A stretch of 64,000 nucleotides of DNA from the NCBI GenBank assembly GCA_035369845.1, contig DAOOVD010000006.1:1-64000 (forward strand), read 5' to 3'. Under the pieces are notes generated by a model. That model did no database searches, had not been told where the DNA came from, and saw only the letters and a program-made list of their open reading frames with translations. A program made the position numbers and the translations under genes. The stretch's first letter is position 1, and every line of letters starts with the position of its first letter. Below are positions 8,664 to 16,870 of the stretch, in pieces. The DNA comes from DAOOVD01 sp035369845. Its GTDB lineage: Bacteria > Bacillota > Desulfotomaculia > Desulfotomaculales > Pelotomaculaceae.

Positions 8664-9437
8664 TTGAAATACGCAAACATGTTTGACTTAAAAGGAAAAG
8701 TGGCGCTGGTAGTTGGCGGGACCGGCGGCCTGGGCAAGGATATGGCCCTGGGGCTGGCCGAATACGGGGCCGACGTGGTGGTGGCAAGCCGCAACCCCGC
8801 AAAAGGACATGATGTTGTGGAGCAAATCCTCCGCCTGGGCCGGCAGGCCTGGGCGGCCCAGGTGGATATTCTGAACGAGCAGTCCGTTCGCCGGCTGGTT
8901 GACGAGATCATTGCCAAAACGGGGCATATCGATATTCTGGTCAACGCCGCAGGCACGCAGATCTGGCAAAAGGCTGAAGAGTATACCTCAGAAAACTGGG
9001 ACGCTGTCATGGATATGAATTTGAAGGGCACTTTCCTGGTCTGCCGCGAGGTGGGCAGAGAAATGATCCGGCAGGGGGGAGGAAAGATTATCAGCATTTC
9101 TTCCGTCCGCAGCATGCTCGGCTACCCGGAGAATTACACCGCCTACTGCGCCTCCAAGGGCGGCCTCAACATGTATACCAAGTGTCTGGCGGCCGAATGG
9201 GCCAAGTACAATATCAACGTGAACGCCATTGCGCCCACTTTCATTGAAACTCCTCTGACCAGAGGCATGCTTTCCGATAAAAAGACCTGTAATGCCCTGC
9301 TCAACAGGATCCCTCTAAAAAGGCTCGGCCGGCCCGAAGACCTTGTCGGCGCCTTGATCTACTTCGCGTCTCCCGCTTCCGACTTTATAACAGGCCAGAT
9401 ATTGTTTTGCGACGGCGGCGTGACGTCAACTCAGTAA
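8664..9437 (+). CDS. Short-chain dehydrogenase/reductase
   Basis: About 257 residues of the classical SDR family. The NAD(P)-binding glycine motif is GGTGGLGKDMA near residue 16. The NAG-type motif is VNAAGTQ, the catalytic serine is in IISISSVRS, and the active-site pair YCASKG (Tyr and Lys) is present, with DGGVTS at the C-terminus. It would interconvert a secondary alcohol and a ketone. I start at the TTG at 8664, with GGAGGG 8 bases upstream; a longer frame overlaps the previous gene. It is followed 17 bases later by a cyclase-family hydrolase, a pairing that suggests oxidation then ring or amide hydrolysis, but the substrate is unknown. Confidence 0.9.
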   Translation: MKYANMFDLKGKVALVVGGTGGLGKDMALGLAEYGADVVVASRNPAKGHDVVEQILRLGRQAWAAQVDILNEQSVRRLVDEIIAKTGHIDILVNAAGTQIWQKAEEYTSENWDAVMDMNLKGTFLVCREVGREMIRQGGGKIISISSVRSMLGYPENYTAYCASKGGLNMYTKCLAAEWAKYNINVNAIAPTFIETPLTRGMLSDKKTCNALLNRIPLKRLGRPEDLVGALIYFASPASDFITGQILFCDGGVTSTQ

Positions 9438-9454
9438 CCGGGGAGGAACGAATA

Positions 9455-10177
9455 ATGGCAAGGAGAATTATCGACCTGAGCATGGAAGTAAGTAACGATA
9501 TGATTACATTCCCACGGGTGGCGAGGACCATCATCGCCCAGTTGGAAAGCCATGAGGAATATGCCGCCAATATGGGCGCCGCCCAGTACGGCGTGACGTC
9601 CCTCACGGCTCATTATGTGGTGGTCCTGAGCGACCACGCCGGGACCCATATCGATTCCATGCACCACATAGATCCCAAGGCCCCGGGATCCGACCAGATC
9701 CCGCTGGAATACTGTTACGGGGACGGCGTGGTGCTGGATTTCTCGGATAAGCCGGCGGGGTACGCCATCACAGCCGGTGACATAAAATCAGCCTTGCACA
9801 AGATAAATTACACGTTGAAGCCGCTGGATATCGTCTTAATCCGCACCGACGCCGCCAAAAACAACAAAGAAACAAGGTATCTCACCGAACACTGCGGTAT
9901 GACCCGCGAAGCCACACTGTGGCTGATTGACCGGGGAATCAAGGTCATGGGAATCGACGCCCCCACCTTTGACCCTCCGGTGAAAACAATGTTTGAAACA
10001 AAGAAATTCTGGGAAGCGCACCGGGTGATGAATGAGAAAGAGTACTACCACCTCGAAAACATGGAGAACCTGGATAAAATACCCAGGCCTTACGGTTTTA
10101 TTGTTTCAGTCCTGCCGGTGAAATGGAAAAAGACCACCGGGGCGCCCGTGCGGGCTGTGGCGATTATTGAAGAGTAG
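9455..10177 (+). CDS. Cyclase-family (kynurenine formamidase-like) metal hydrolase
   Basis: 240 residues with the cyclase-family metal-binding signature HAGTHIDSMHHI (about residues 58-69) in place of the usual HxGTHxDxPxH. A later stretch, GIKVMGIDAPTFDPP, is also conserved in the family. Members hydrolyse N-formylkynurenine, amides, isatin or cyclic 1,3-diketones using Zn or Mn. The ATG is preceded by GGGAGG. The coupling with an SDR immediately upstream suggests the product of the dehydrogenase is hydrolysed here. No kynurenine pathway genes are nearby, so I do not call it kynB. Confidence 0.85.
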   Translation: MARRIIDLSMEVSNDMITFPRVARTIIAQLESHEEYAANMGAAQYGVTSLTAHYVVVLSDHAGTHIDSMHHIDPKAPGSDQIPLEYCYGDGVVLDFSDKPAGYAITAGDIKSALHKINYTLKPLDIVLIRTDAAKNNKETRYLTEHCGMTREATLWLIDRGIKVMGIDAPTFDPPVKTMFETKKFWEAHRVMNEKEYYHLENMENLDKIPRPYGFIVSVLPVKWKKTTGAPVRAVAIIEE

Positions 10178-10207
10178 CCGCCCGTAAGAATTATATGTCC
10201 ATGGGAG

Positions 10208-10468
10208 ATGGTTAAAATCAGAATCACAGTTTCGGTTCAATTAAACCAGTCCCTGAAAACAATTTATCTGAAGCAGGGCCGGAATATGGAACTGGACCGT
10301 GTGGAAATGGAAGATGGCCAGTCTCTTGCCGATTTGTACGAAAAAATAGGACTGCGAAATTTTGACGCAGGGTTTGCGGTCATCAACGGCCAGGTCGTCC
10401 ACGACGCCGCCCATCCGTTAAAAGACGGGGATAGAGTAGCGCTGTTTCCTCCCCTGGCAGGAGGCTGA
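10208..10468 (+). CDS. MoaD/ThiS-family sulfur-carrier-like protein
   Basis: 86 residues of the ubiquitin-like beta-grasp family. It ends in PPLAGG, the di-glycine tail that is adenylated and thiocarboxylated in MoaD. The last third, GDRVALFPPLAGG, is the typical MoaD ending. Small MoaD-like proteins commonly accompany AOR-family genes, where they provide sulfur for the tungstopterin cofactor. That is the likely job here, since an AOR gene lies in the same cluster. No MoaE partner is seen in the window. Confidence 0.85.
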   Translation: MVKIRITVSVQLNQSLKTIYLKQGRNMELDRVEMEDGQSLADLYEKIGLRNFDAGFAVINGQVVHDAAHPLKDGDRVALFPPLAGG

Positions 10469-10570
10469 GCGCGGCCGGCTGTTCTGAAGCGCAACGGTAG
10501 CTGCGCATGATCCTATACCCCCGATCAGGTCGAACTTCGGCAAGGAACCATTTTCACAGGGGGATGTGTG

Positions 10571-11296
10571 ATGAGAATTGCTGTTATGGGAGACATCCAC
10601 GGCAATATTGAAGCCTTGAACAGTGTCCTGGAAGAAATCAACGGGCTGGGCGCCGACATGCTGTTTTGCCTTGGTGATCTGGTGGATTTCGGGCCGCGTC
10701 CCCATGAGGTGATCACTGCCGTCCGGAAGCTCGGTATTCCCACAGTAAAAGGAAATCACGACGACGCGGTGACCGGTTATGACCTTGACAGGTTCATCTT
10801 TAAGTCAGCAGAAGAGAGAAAATATGTAAAAAATTCACTGGACCGCACCGTCCAGGCGCTTACGGAAGATGACATTAGATATTTAAAAATGTTACCTGAA
10901 CGATTAGAGCTTGACCTGAAACGCGCTACGGCGGTTTTTATCCATTCTTTCCCCGATCCGTATCATTATCCGGATCTTGACGAGATAAAACGGTTCCTTG
11001 ACGCCGGTCCCGCGCATTATGTGTTTTACGGGCACAGTCACAAGCCGGCCGTTTATACCCACAACGGGAAAATGGCCATCAATGTCGGCAGCGTGGGAAA
11101 GCCGAGACACGGCAATGCCATGGCCAGTTACTGTGTTGCCGGGTTTGCCGGAGGCCGGCTGACGGAACTGGCTTTCAGATACCGGCCCTACGACGTGGAG
11201 AATGTCTGCCTGGATATAGTCAACCTTGGCTTCCCCCGGGATACTGTTGAAATTCTGAAGGCTGGTGGTTCTTGTGACCAAAGTGAGAAAATTTGA
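10571..11296 (+). CDS. Calcineurin-like metallophosphoesterase (YfcE/DUF2436-type small MPP)
   Basis: 241 residues with all metal-binding blocks of the metallophosphoesterase fold: MGDIHGNIEAL at the start, GDLVDFGPRP, KGNHDD, and the late YGHSHKP. It is a cytoplasmic phosphodiesterase or phosphatase of unknown substrate. The start codon is ATG at 10571 with GTG directly before it, downstream of CAGGGGG. It overlaps the following gene. In this cluster it could remove phosphate added by the PEP-synthase-like pair, but many such proteins have housekeeping roles. Confidence 0.8.
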   Translation: MRIAVMGDIHGNIEALNSVLEEINGLGADMLFCLGDLVDFGPRPHEVITAVRKLGIPTVKGNHDDAVTGYDLDRFIFKSAEERKYVKNSLDRTVQALTEDDIRYLKMLPERLELDLKRATAVFIHSFPDPYHYPDLDEIKRFLDAGPAHYVFYGHSHKPAVYTHNGKMAINVGSVGKPRHGNAMASYCVAGFAGGRLTELAFRYRPYDVENVCLDIVNLGFPRDTVEILKAGGSCDQSEKI

Positions 11297-11921
11297 ATAC
11301 CCGAAGGCGGAGGCGGCGCTGCTGCAGGACCTGGAGGAATACCGCAAGTACGCTCTGGAATTGGGCGCCAGCGAAGCTGTGATTATAAAATCCGGTGACT
11401 TGATATTCGATCCCCGGGTCCGCCTGAAGTGTATTTATCCAAAGTGCCGGTGGTATGGCACCAACGCCCACTGTCCGCCCTATGCCCCTGATCCGGAAAG
11501 GGTTCAGGCAGCCCTGGCCCGGTTCAGGTACGGGATTCTTTACCGCATCCGGGTGCCGGCCGAAGATTTTACCGGCAGCTACAACGATCCGGGCGGCAGG
11601 AGCAGGCCGGCCAAATGGCAGAAGCTGAACTGCCAGATCGCTTCGCTGGTCGAAGCGCGGGCGTTCTATGACGGGTACTGTTTGGCCCTGGGGTTTGCCG
11701 GCGGTCCCTGCAAGAGCATTTTTTGTCCTGAAGGCCGGTGTGCCGCCATCATACCCGGCCAGGGCTGCCGGGCGGCCACCAGGGCCAGGAGTTCGCTGGA
11801 AGGTGCGGGGATTTACGCTTTTGCCATGGCCGCCAGGGCGGGCTGGGACATATACCCCTGTGGGCCGAACACCGGGGAGGTCCCTTTCGGCAGCGCCCTG
11901 GGTCTGGTGATGATCGATTAA
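11265..11921 (+). CDS. DUF2284 predicted metal-binding protein
   Basis: 218 residues, with the DUF2284 hallmark CIYPKCRWYGTNAHCPPYAP (about 58-77) and later cysteines in FCPEGRCAAIIPGQGCRAA, suggesting an iron-sulfur or zinc site. Function unknown; it is common in anaerobes. The start is uncertain: GTG at 11265 or 11274, both overlapping the end of the metallophosphoesterase gene, with only weak ribosome sites. The overlap points to co-transcription with the preceding cluster. It ends 50 bases before the dehydrogenase-complex operon begins. Confidence 0.8.
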   Translation: MVLVTKVRKFEYPKAEAALLQDLEEYRKYALELGASEAVIIKSGDLIFDPRVRLKCIYPKCRWYGTNAHCPPYAPDPERVQAALARFRYGILYRIRVPAEDFTGSYNDPGGRSRPAKWQKLNCQIASLVEARAFYDGYCLALGFAGGPCKSIFCPEGRCAAIIPGQGCRAATRARSSLEGAGIYAFAMAARAGWDIYPCGPNTGEVPFGSALGLVMID

Positions 11922-11971
11922 CCCCTTAAATGAGTAAAGCAGGCCACAGCTTGATTGGGAGGGAAGCGACA

Positions 11972-12937
11972 ATGGCGGATTTAAGCAAAGAGCAATTGCT
12001 GCAGATGTACACAATGATGTTCAGAATCCGGGAGTTTGAGGCACAGGTGTTTGAACTCTACAAATCGGGACTTATGCCGGGCCTGGCTCACCTGTACATC
12101 GGTCAGGAGGCGGTGGCGGTGGGCGCGTGCTCCACTCTGCGGGAGAACGACTACATAACCAGCAACCACAGGGGCCACGGCCATTTAATAGCGCGGGGCG
12201 CGGACACCAGGCGGATGATGGCCGAGATCCTGGGGAAGAAGACCGGTTACTGCAAAGGCAAGGGCGGGTCGATGCATATCGTCGCTTTTGACAGGGGAAT
12301 CCTTGGCGCGAACGGTATCGTCGGCGCGGGTATTCCCATCGCCACCGGAGCGGGGTATATGGCAAAAGTGAAGGGAACAAAGCAGGTGACCCTCTCCTTC
12401 TTCGGAGATGCTGCCTCCAACCAGGGAACGTTTCACGAGAGCCTCAATATGGCCGGGGCATGGAAACTGCCGGTGGTATATATAGTAGAAAACAACCTGT
12501 ACGGCATTTCGGTAAACATCAACCGGGTCACGGCGGTGGATGACTTGTCGGCGCGGGCTGCGGCATACGGCATGCCCGGAGTGACGGTTGACGGAAACGA
12601 CATCCTGGCGGTTTATGACGCTGTCGCAAACGCCGTGGCATTCGCCAGGGAGGGCGGCGGACCGACGCTGGTGGAGTGCAAGACGTACCGGTGGAGAGGT
12701 CACCACGTGGGCGACCCGGCCATTGAATACAGGACCAGGGAAGAAGAAACGGCCTGGAAGCAAAAATGCCCCATCAAAAGGTTCGGCGAGAAACTTGCCG
12801 GCGAAGGGATTGCGACCAAAGACGAATTGGACGGGATTGAAAAAAGTGTTGTTGAGGAAATCAAAGAAGCGGTGGAATTTGCCAAAGAAAGCCCCTATCC
12901 CGCGCCTGAGGAAGCGTTTATAGACGTTTATTTTTAA
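11972..12937 (+). CDS. 2-oxo-acid dehydrogenase complex E1 alpha (AcoA/PdhA-like)
   Basis: 321 residues from an ATG with GGGAGGG upstream; an in-frame start at 11930 lacks a site. This is the alpha half of the ThDP-dependent E1: RIREFEAQV near the start, GCKGKGGSMH-type motif as KGKGGSMHIV, and the ThDP-binding run GDAASNQGTFHESLNMA. It decarboxylates a 2-oxo acid, or cleaves acetoin, and passes the acyl or acetyl group to lipoyl-E2. The close match of KGKGGSMH and GANGIVGAGIPIATGA to acetoin dehydrogenases makes AcoA my first choice. Pyruvate or branched-chain substrates cannot be ruled out. The beta gene follows after a 94-base AT-rich gap. Confidence 0.85.
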   Translation: MADLSKEQLLQMYTMMFRIREFEAQVFELYKSGLMPGLAHLYIGQEAVAVGACSTLRENDYITSNHRGHGHLIARGADTRRMMAEILGKKTGYCKGKGGSMHIVAFDRGILGANGIVGAGIPIATGAGYMAKVKGTKQVTLSFFGDAASNQGTFHESLNMAGAWKLPVVYIVENNLYGISVNINRVTAVDDLSARAAAYGMPGVTVDGNDILAVYDAVANAVAFAREGGGPTLVECKTYRWRGHHVGDPAIEYRTREEETAWKQKCPIKRFGEKLAGEGIATKDELDGIEKSVVEEIKEAVEFAKESPYPAPEEAFIDVYF

Positions 12938-12958
12938 AAGAATTATTTTTTCTTGTAC

Positions 12959-12978
12959 TTAATCGATTATCTATAATA
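12959..12978. promoter_or_regulatory. Candidate operator inside the dehydrogenase operon
   Basis: The gap between the E1-alpha and E1-beta genes is unusually AT-rich and holds TTAATCGATTATCTATAATA. Sixteen of nineteen bases match the palindrome region upstream of the GntR-family gene at 1502. The position suggests an internal promoter controlled by that regulator. Inference only. Confidence 0.45.
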
Positions 12979-13031
12979 AATTATTAAACATTATCAAATT
13001 GCAATTTCACGACTACCCGAGGGGAGGGGTC

Positions 13032-14012
13032 ATGATGAAAGAGGTAACCTACGCCCAGGCGATTTGCGAAGCGCTGGACGAGGAAATGGCCAGAGATGAG
13101 AATGTTGTCCTGCTGGGTGAAGATGTCGGTATTATCGGCGGTAATTTTAAAACCTCCGTTGGCTTGAGGGACAAGTACGGAGACTGGAGGGTGAAAGACA
13201 CCCCGATTTCAGAAAGCGGCTTTGTCGGGATCGGTATAGGCAGCGCGATAACGGGCCTCCGCCCCGTGATAGAAATCATGTTTTCCGACTTTTTGGGAGT
13301 ATGCATGGACCAGATCGCCAACCAGGCGGCGAAGATCCGGTATATGTCCGGAGGGCAGGTCAAAGTCCCTTTAACGGTCAGGATGCCTATAGGAGGCGGC
13401 AGGTCGTCCGCGGCGCAGCACTCCCAGAGCCTGCAGGCATGGGTGGCCCACATTCCGGGTTTGAAGGTGGTCCTGCCGTCCACCGCCGCTGAGGCGAAAG
13501 GGCTGTTGAAAACAGCCATCCGCGACGACAACCCGGTCATTTTTATGGAACACAAGATGGAATACAACAAGAAGTACTTAATCCCGGAAGAAGATTACAC
13601 CATTCCTTTCGGCAAGGCAAATGTCCTTCGCTTCGGGGAGGATCTCACTATTGTGGCGACGTCGAATCTGGTGAACAAGTCGGAAGAAGCGGCAAAGGAA
13701 TTGGCGAAAGACGGGATCAAAGCGGAAGTGATCGACTTGAGGACTCTGGTTCCCCTTGATAAAGAATGCATCATCGATTCTGTCAAGAAAACCGGCCGGC
13801 TTTTGATTGCCGACGAGGGGCACACCAGTTTCGGGATCAGTGGTGAGATTGCCTTCCTGGTGATGAACGAGGCTTTTTACTATCTGGACGCGCCGGTGAT
13901 GAGGGCAGGCACGGCAAGCGTTCCGCTGCCGTTCAGCCCCGCTCTGGAATATGCATTAATTCCCGACACCAGGGCGATTTACAACAAAGCCAGAGAGTTG
14001 GCCGGCTTGTGA
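13032..14012 (+). CDS. 2-oxo-acid dehydrogenase complex E1 beta (AcoB/PdhB-like)
   Basis: 326 residues from an ATG after GGGGAGGGG. It has the E1-beta pattern: LGEDVGIIGGNFKTS, DTPISESGFVGIGIG, the IMFSDFLGVCMDQIANQAAK helix, and the C-terminal ADEGHTSFGISGEIA. With E1 alpha it forms the heterotetramer that holds ThDP at the subunit interface. It lies in a cluster with E2, E3, lipB and lipA and probably shares a promoter with them downstream of the operator-like motif at 12959. Confidence 0.88.
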   Translation: MMKEVTYAQAICEALDEEMARDENVVLLGEDVGIIGGNFKTSVGLRDKYGDWRVKDTPISESGFVGIGIGSAITGLRPVIEIMFSDFLGVCMDQIANQAAKIRYMSGGQVKVPLTVRMPIGGGRSSAAQHSQSLQAWVAHIPGLKVVLPSTAAEAKGLLKTAIRDDNPVIFMEHKMEYNKKYLIPEEDYTIPFGKANVLRFGEDLTIVATSNLVNKSEEAAKELAKDGIKAEVIDLRTLVPLDKECIIDSVKKTGRLLIADEGHTSFGISGEIAFLVMNEAFYYLDAPVMRAGTASVPLPFSPALEYALIPDTRAIYNKARELAGL

Positions 14013-14054
14013 TGAATTACATCAATCAAGAAGATTTTGAGGGGGGAGTGAACG

Positions 14055-15425
14055 GTGGCTGAGATCGTGATCATGCCTAAACTGGGCTTCAACATGGAAG
14101 AAGGCAAACTGGTCAAGTGGCATAAAAAAGAAGGTGATTTGATTCAAAAAGGCGAGACTTTTTTTGAAATAACGACCGACAAAACCAACATTGAAATCGA
14201 GTCGACCGCCGACGGAGTGGTGAAAAAGCTGCTGGTGCAGGAAGGAGAAACCGTTCCGGTTACCGCTCCGGTAGCCATCATCGGCCGGGCGGACGAGGAC
14301 ATCACGGAGCTTTTGCGGGAAATCGGAGCCGAACCCGGCGGGAAAACCGGAGAAGCCGGGCAGCCGCCCGAAAAAGGACTGCATTCGGAAATCTGTGCTG
14401 CGGGACGAGCGCCGGAAAAAGCGGAAGACGCTCCCCTCAAGCTGACGCCGCGGGCGCGTAAACTGGCAGCCGACCAGAACCTGAAGCTTTCGGAGCTGGA
14501 CATCAAAGGGACCGGCTTGGAGGGCGGGATCAGCGAGAGGGATATTTTAAGGCATCTTGATAGAATAAAAGCCACGCCTGTTGCCCAAAAACTGGCGGCG
14601 GCGGAGGGTATCGACCTCGAAAAAGTCAGCGGGACCGGCGCAAACCGGAAAATTATGAAAGCCGACGTTCAGAGGGCTGTCGCGGAAAAAACGGAGCAGC
14701 CGTTATACGCCTCCAAAGCAATGCCTGAAAAAGAAGTGCTGGACACCATACCTTACGAGGGTATGAGGAAAATCATCGGAGACCGCCTGTCCCACAGCAA
14801 GTTTACAGCCCCGCACGTGTATTTTTCCACCCCGGTGGATGTTTCACGGCTCTACGCGCTGAGAGATCAGATAACGAAGCTGATTGAAACAAAAGTGTCC
14901 CTGAACGATATGATCATCGCCGGGGCTGCCAGGGCACTGGTGAAAAACCCCATGTTAAACAGCTCGCTGGAAAACGGCAGGATCGTTTTGTACAAGAGCG
15001 TGAACATCGGCGTTGCGGTCGCCCTGGAAAACGGCTTGATCGTCCCGGTGATTAAAAACGCCCACGAAAAGAAACTTTCGGAAATCGCTCAGACGACCAG
15101 GGAACTGGCGGCAAAGGCCAGGGCAGGCAAACTGATTCCTTGCGAGTACAACGGCGGCACTTTTACCGTATCGAACCTGGGCATGTACGGCATTGAAGAC
15201 TTCACGGCCGTAATCAACCCGCCGGAGGCGGCGATCCTGGCGGTAAGTTCCGTCAGGAAAACACCGGTGGTTATATCCCGGGACGGCCGGGAAGAGATTG
15301 AAATCCGGCCGCTGATGAAGCTGACGCTTTCCGTCGACCACAGGATCATCGACGGCGCCGTGGCGGCGAAGTTTCTCAACGACTTAAAAGACTTGCTGGA
15401 AAACCCGATGAAATTCCTGATCTAA
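14055..15425 (+). CDS. Dihydrolipoamide acyltransferase E2 with two subunit-binding domains
   Basis: 456 residues from a GTG start behind GGGGGGAG. The N-terminal lipoyl domain carries the lipoylated lysine in TTDKTNIEIES (K43). After a linker there are two consecutive peripheral-subunit-binding-like domains: TPRARKLAADQNLKL... at about 131-168 and ATPVAQKLAAAEGIDL... at about 173-211. The C-terminal catalytic domain ends with the active-site LSVDHRIIDGAVAAKFL. Most bacterial E2 proteins of this size have a single binding domain, so the tandem is unusual. It forms the core of the complex and takes the acyl group from E1 to CoA. Lipoylation can be done by the LipB and LipA encoded further down. 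Confidence 0.9.
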   Translation: MAEIVIMPKLGFNMEEGKLVKWHKKEGDLIQKGETFFEITTDKTNIEIESTADGVVKKLLVQEGETVPVTAPVAIIGRADEDITELLREIGAEPGGKTGEAGQPPEKGLHSEICAAGRAPEKAEDAPLKLTPRARKLAADQNLKLSELDIKGTGLEGGISERDILRHLDRIKATPVAQKLAAAEGIDLEKVSGTGANRKIMKADVQRAVAEKTEQPLYASKAMPEKEVLDTIPYEGMRKIIGDRLSHSKFTAPHVYFSTPVDVSRLYALRDQITKLIETKVSLNDMIIAGAARALVKNPMLNSSLENGRIVLYKSVNIGVAVALENGLIVPVIKNAHEKKLSEIAQTTRELAAKARAGKLIPCEYNGGTFTVSNLGMYGIEDFTAVINPPEAAILAVSSVRKTPVVISRDGREEIEIRPLMKLTLSVDHRIIDGAVAAKFLNDLKDLLENPMKFLI

Positions 15426-15439
15426 AAGGGGGCGGTCAG

Positions 15440-16816
15440 ATGCCGTATGATTTTGACGTTGTGGTTATCGGAGGAGGACCGGGCGGATACGTGGCGGCAA
15501 TTCGCGCAGCTCAACTGGGGAAAAAGACGTGTCTGGTGGAAAAGCAGGCCCTGGGAGGAGTTTGTTTGAACCGGGGATGCATCCCCACCAAAACCATCAT
15601 CAAGTCCATTAACGTCTTGAATACCGTGAAGTCCGCGGAAAAGTTCGGCGTAAGGGGAGTCGACGCGGAACAGTGCCGTGTTGATTTAAGCCAGGTGCAG
15701 CAGAGAAAAAGGCAGGTGGTGAAGAAGCTGACCGGAGGCGTGGCGTACCTGCTGAATGCCAATGGTGTGGAAGTCGTTCAGGGTGAGGCGGGTTTTATCG
15801 ACAATCATACCATAAAAGTCGGCGAAAGAGCCGTTTCCGGTGAACATATGATTATCGCCACCGGCTCTTTGCCGGTTGAACCCCCCATTCCCAAAGAAGG
15901 CAATGTTCCTGTGCTGGTCAGCGACGAGGTGCTTGAGCTGACGGAAGTACCCGGAGAAGTCGCCATTATCGGCGGGGGCGTTATCGGTATTGAATTCGCC
16001 TTTATACTGAGCCGGCTGGGGGCCGGGGTGACGGTGATTGAGCTGATGGAGGAAATCCTGCCGGCGGTGGATATGGAGATAGCGCAAAAGGTTAAAGCTT
16101 TCCTAAAAGCCGGCGGCGTCGTGATTCATACCGGGGCTAAAGTTACCAATTTTGTGGGAAACCGGGTTTATTTCAGAAAAAATGGAGCAGTTGAATCTGT
16201 CAAAGCTGACAAGATCCTGCTGGCCGCTGGAAGAAAGCCCGATGTAAACGGTCTCAGCCTTGAGGCGGCCGGGGTCCGGGTGTCGAAAAACGGCGTCCCG
16301 GTAAACACCCGCATGCAGACCAATGTTGACAGCATCTATGCCGTCGGCGACGTCAACGGGCGGTGCATGCTGGCTCACGTCGCCTCCATGGAAGGGATGG
16401 TGGCGGTGGAAAATATCTGCGGCAATGAAGCGCGCGTGGACTACGGGAAAGCGCCCCGGTGCATTTACCTCGACCCGGAGATAGCCTCGGCGGGGATGAC
16501 CGAGCGGGAAGCCCTGGAAAAAGGGCTGGATATCAAGGTTGGAAGGTTCAGCTATTCCGGGAACGGCAAGGCGGTCATTGAGGCAGGGGAAACCGGGTTC
16601 ATCAAAGTCATCATCGACCGGAAGCTGGGGGAAATCATAGGGGCGCATATGATTGGCGCCCATGCCACCGAAATGATCGCGGAACTGGTGCTGGCCATGA
16701 ATCTGGAAGGAACCGCTGAAGAACTGATTTATTCCATCCATCCCCATCCCAGCATTTCCGAGGTCATACCGGAAGCTTTTCACGCGGCGTTGCATAAAGC
16801 CATTCACGCGGTTTGA
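15440..16816 (+). CDS. lpdA: Dihydrolipoamide dehydrogenase E3
   Basis: 458 residues, the normal length. It has the FAD motif VVIGGGPGGYVAAIRAAQLG at the start and the redox-active disulfide GGVCLNRGCIPTK (C41/C46). A second dinucleotide motif is IIGGGVIGIEFAFILSRLG, and the C-terminal interface holds the catalytic His-Glu in HPHPSISEVIPEAF. It reoxidises the dihydrolipoyl group on E2 and passes electrons to NAD. It lies 14 bases after the E2 gene, with GGGGGCGG upstream. Confidence 0.95.
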   Translation: MPYDFDVVVIGGGPGGYVAAIRAAQLGKKTCLVEKQALGGVCLNRGCIPTKTIIKSINVLNTVKSAEKFGVRGVDAEQCRVDLSQVQQRKRQVVKKLTGGVAYLLNANGVEVVQGEAGFIDNHTIKVGERAVSGEHMIIATGSLPVEPPIPKEGNVPVLVSDEVLELTEVPGEVAIIGGGVIGIEFAFILSRLGAGVTVIELMEEILPAVDMEIAQKVKAFLKAGGVVIHTGAKVTNFVGNRVYFRKNGAVESVKADKILLAAGRKPDVNGLSLEAAGVRVSKNGVPVNTRMQTNVDSIYAVGDVNGRCMLAHVASMEGMVAVENICGNEARVDYGKAPRCIYLDPEIASAGMTEREALEKGLDIKVGRFSYSGNGKAVIEAGETGFIKVIIDRKLGEIIGAHMIGAHATEMIAELVLAMNLEGTAEELIYSIHPHPSISEVIPEAFHAALHKAIHAV

Positions 16817-16870
16817 GAAATCATCAGCAGATTCTTTTATGCGCAATCAAAAACTTGAGGGGGTTTTAGC

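Noticed and set aside
11930..11971. Upstream start for the E1-alpha gene
   Set aside because: The ATG at 11972 has a good GGGAGGG site and fits the family length; the upstream start has none.
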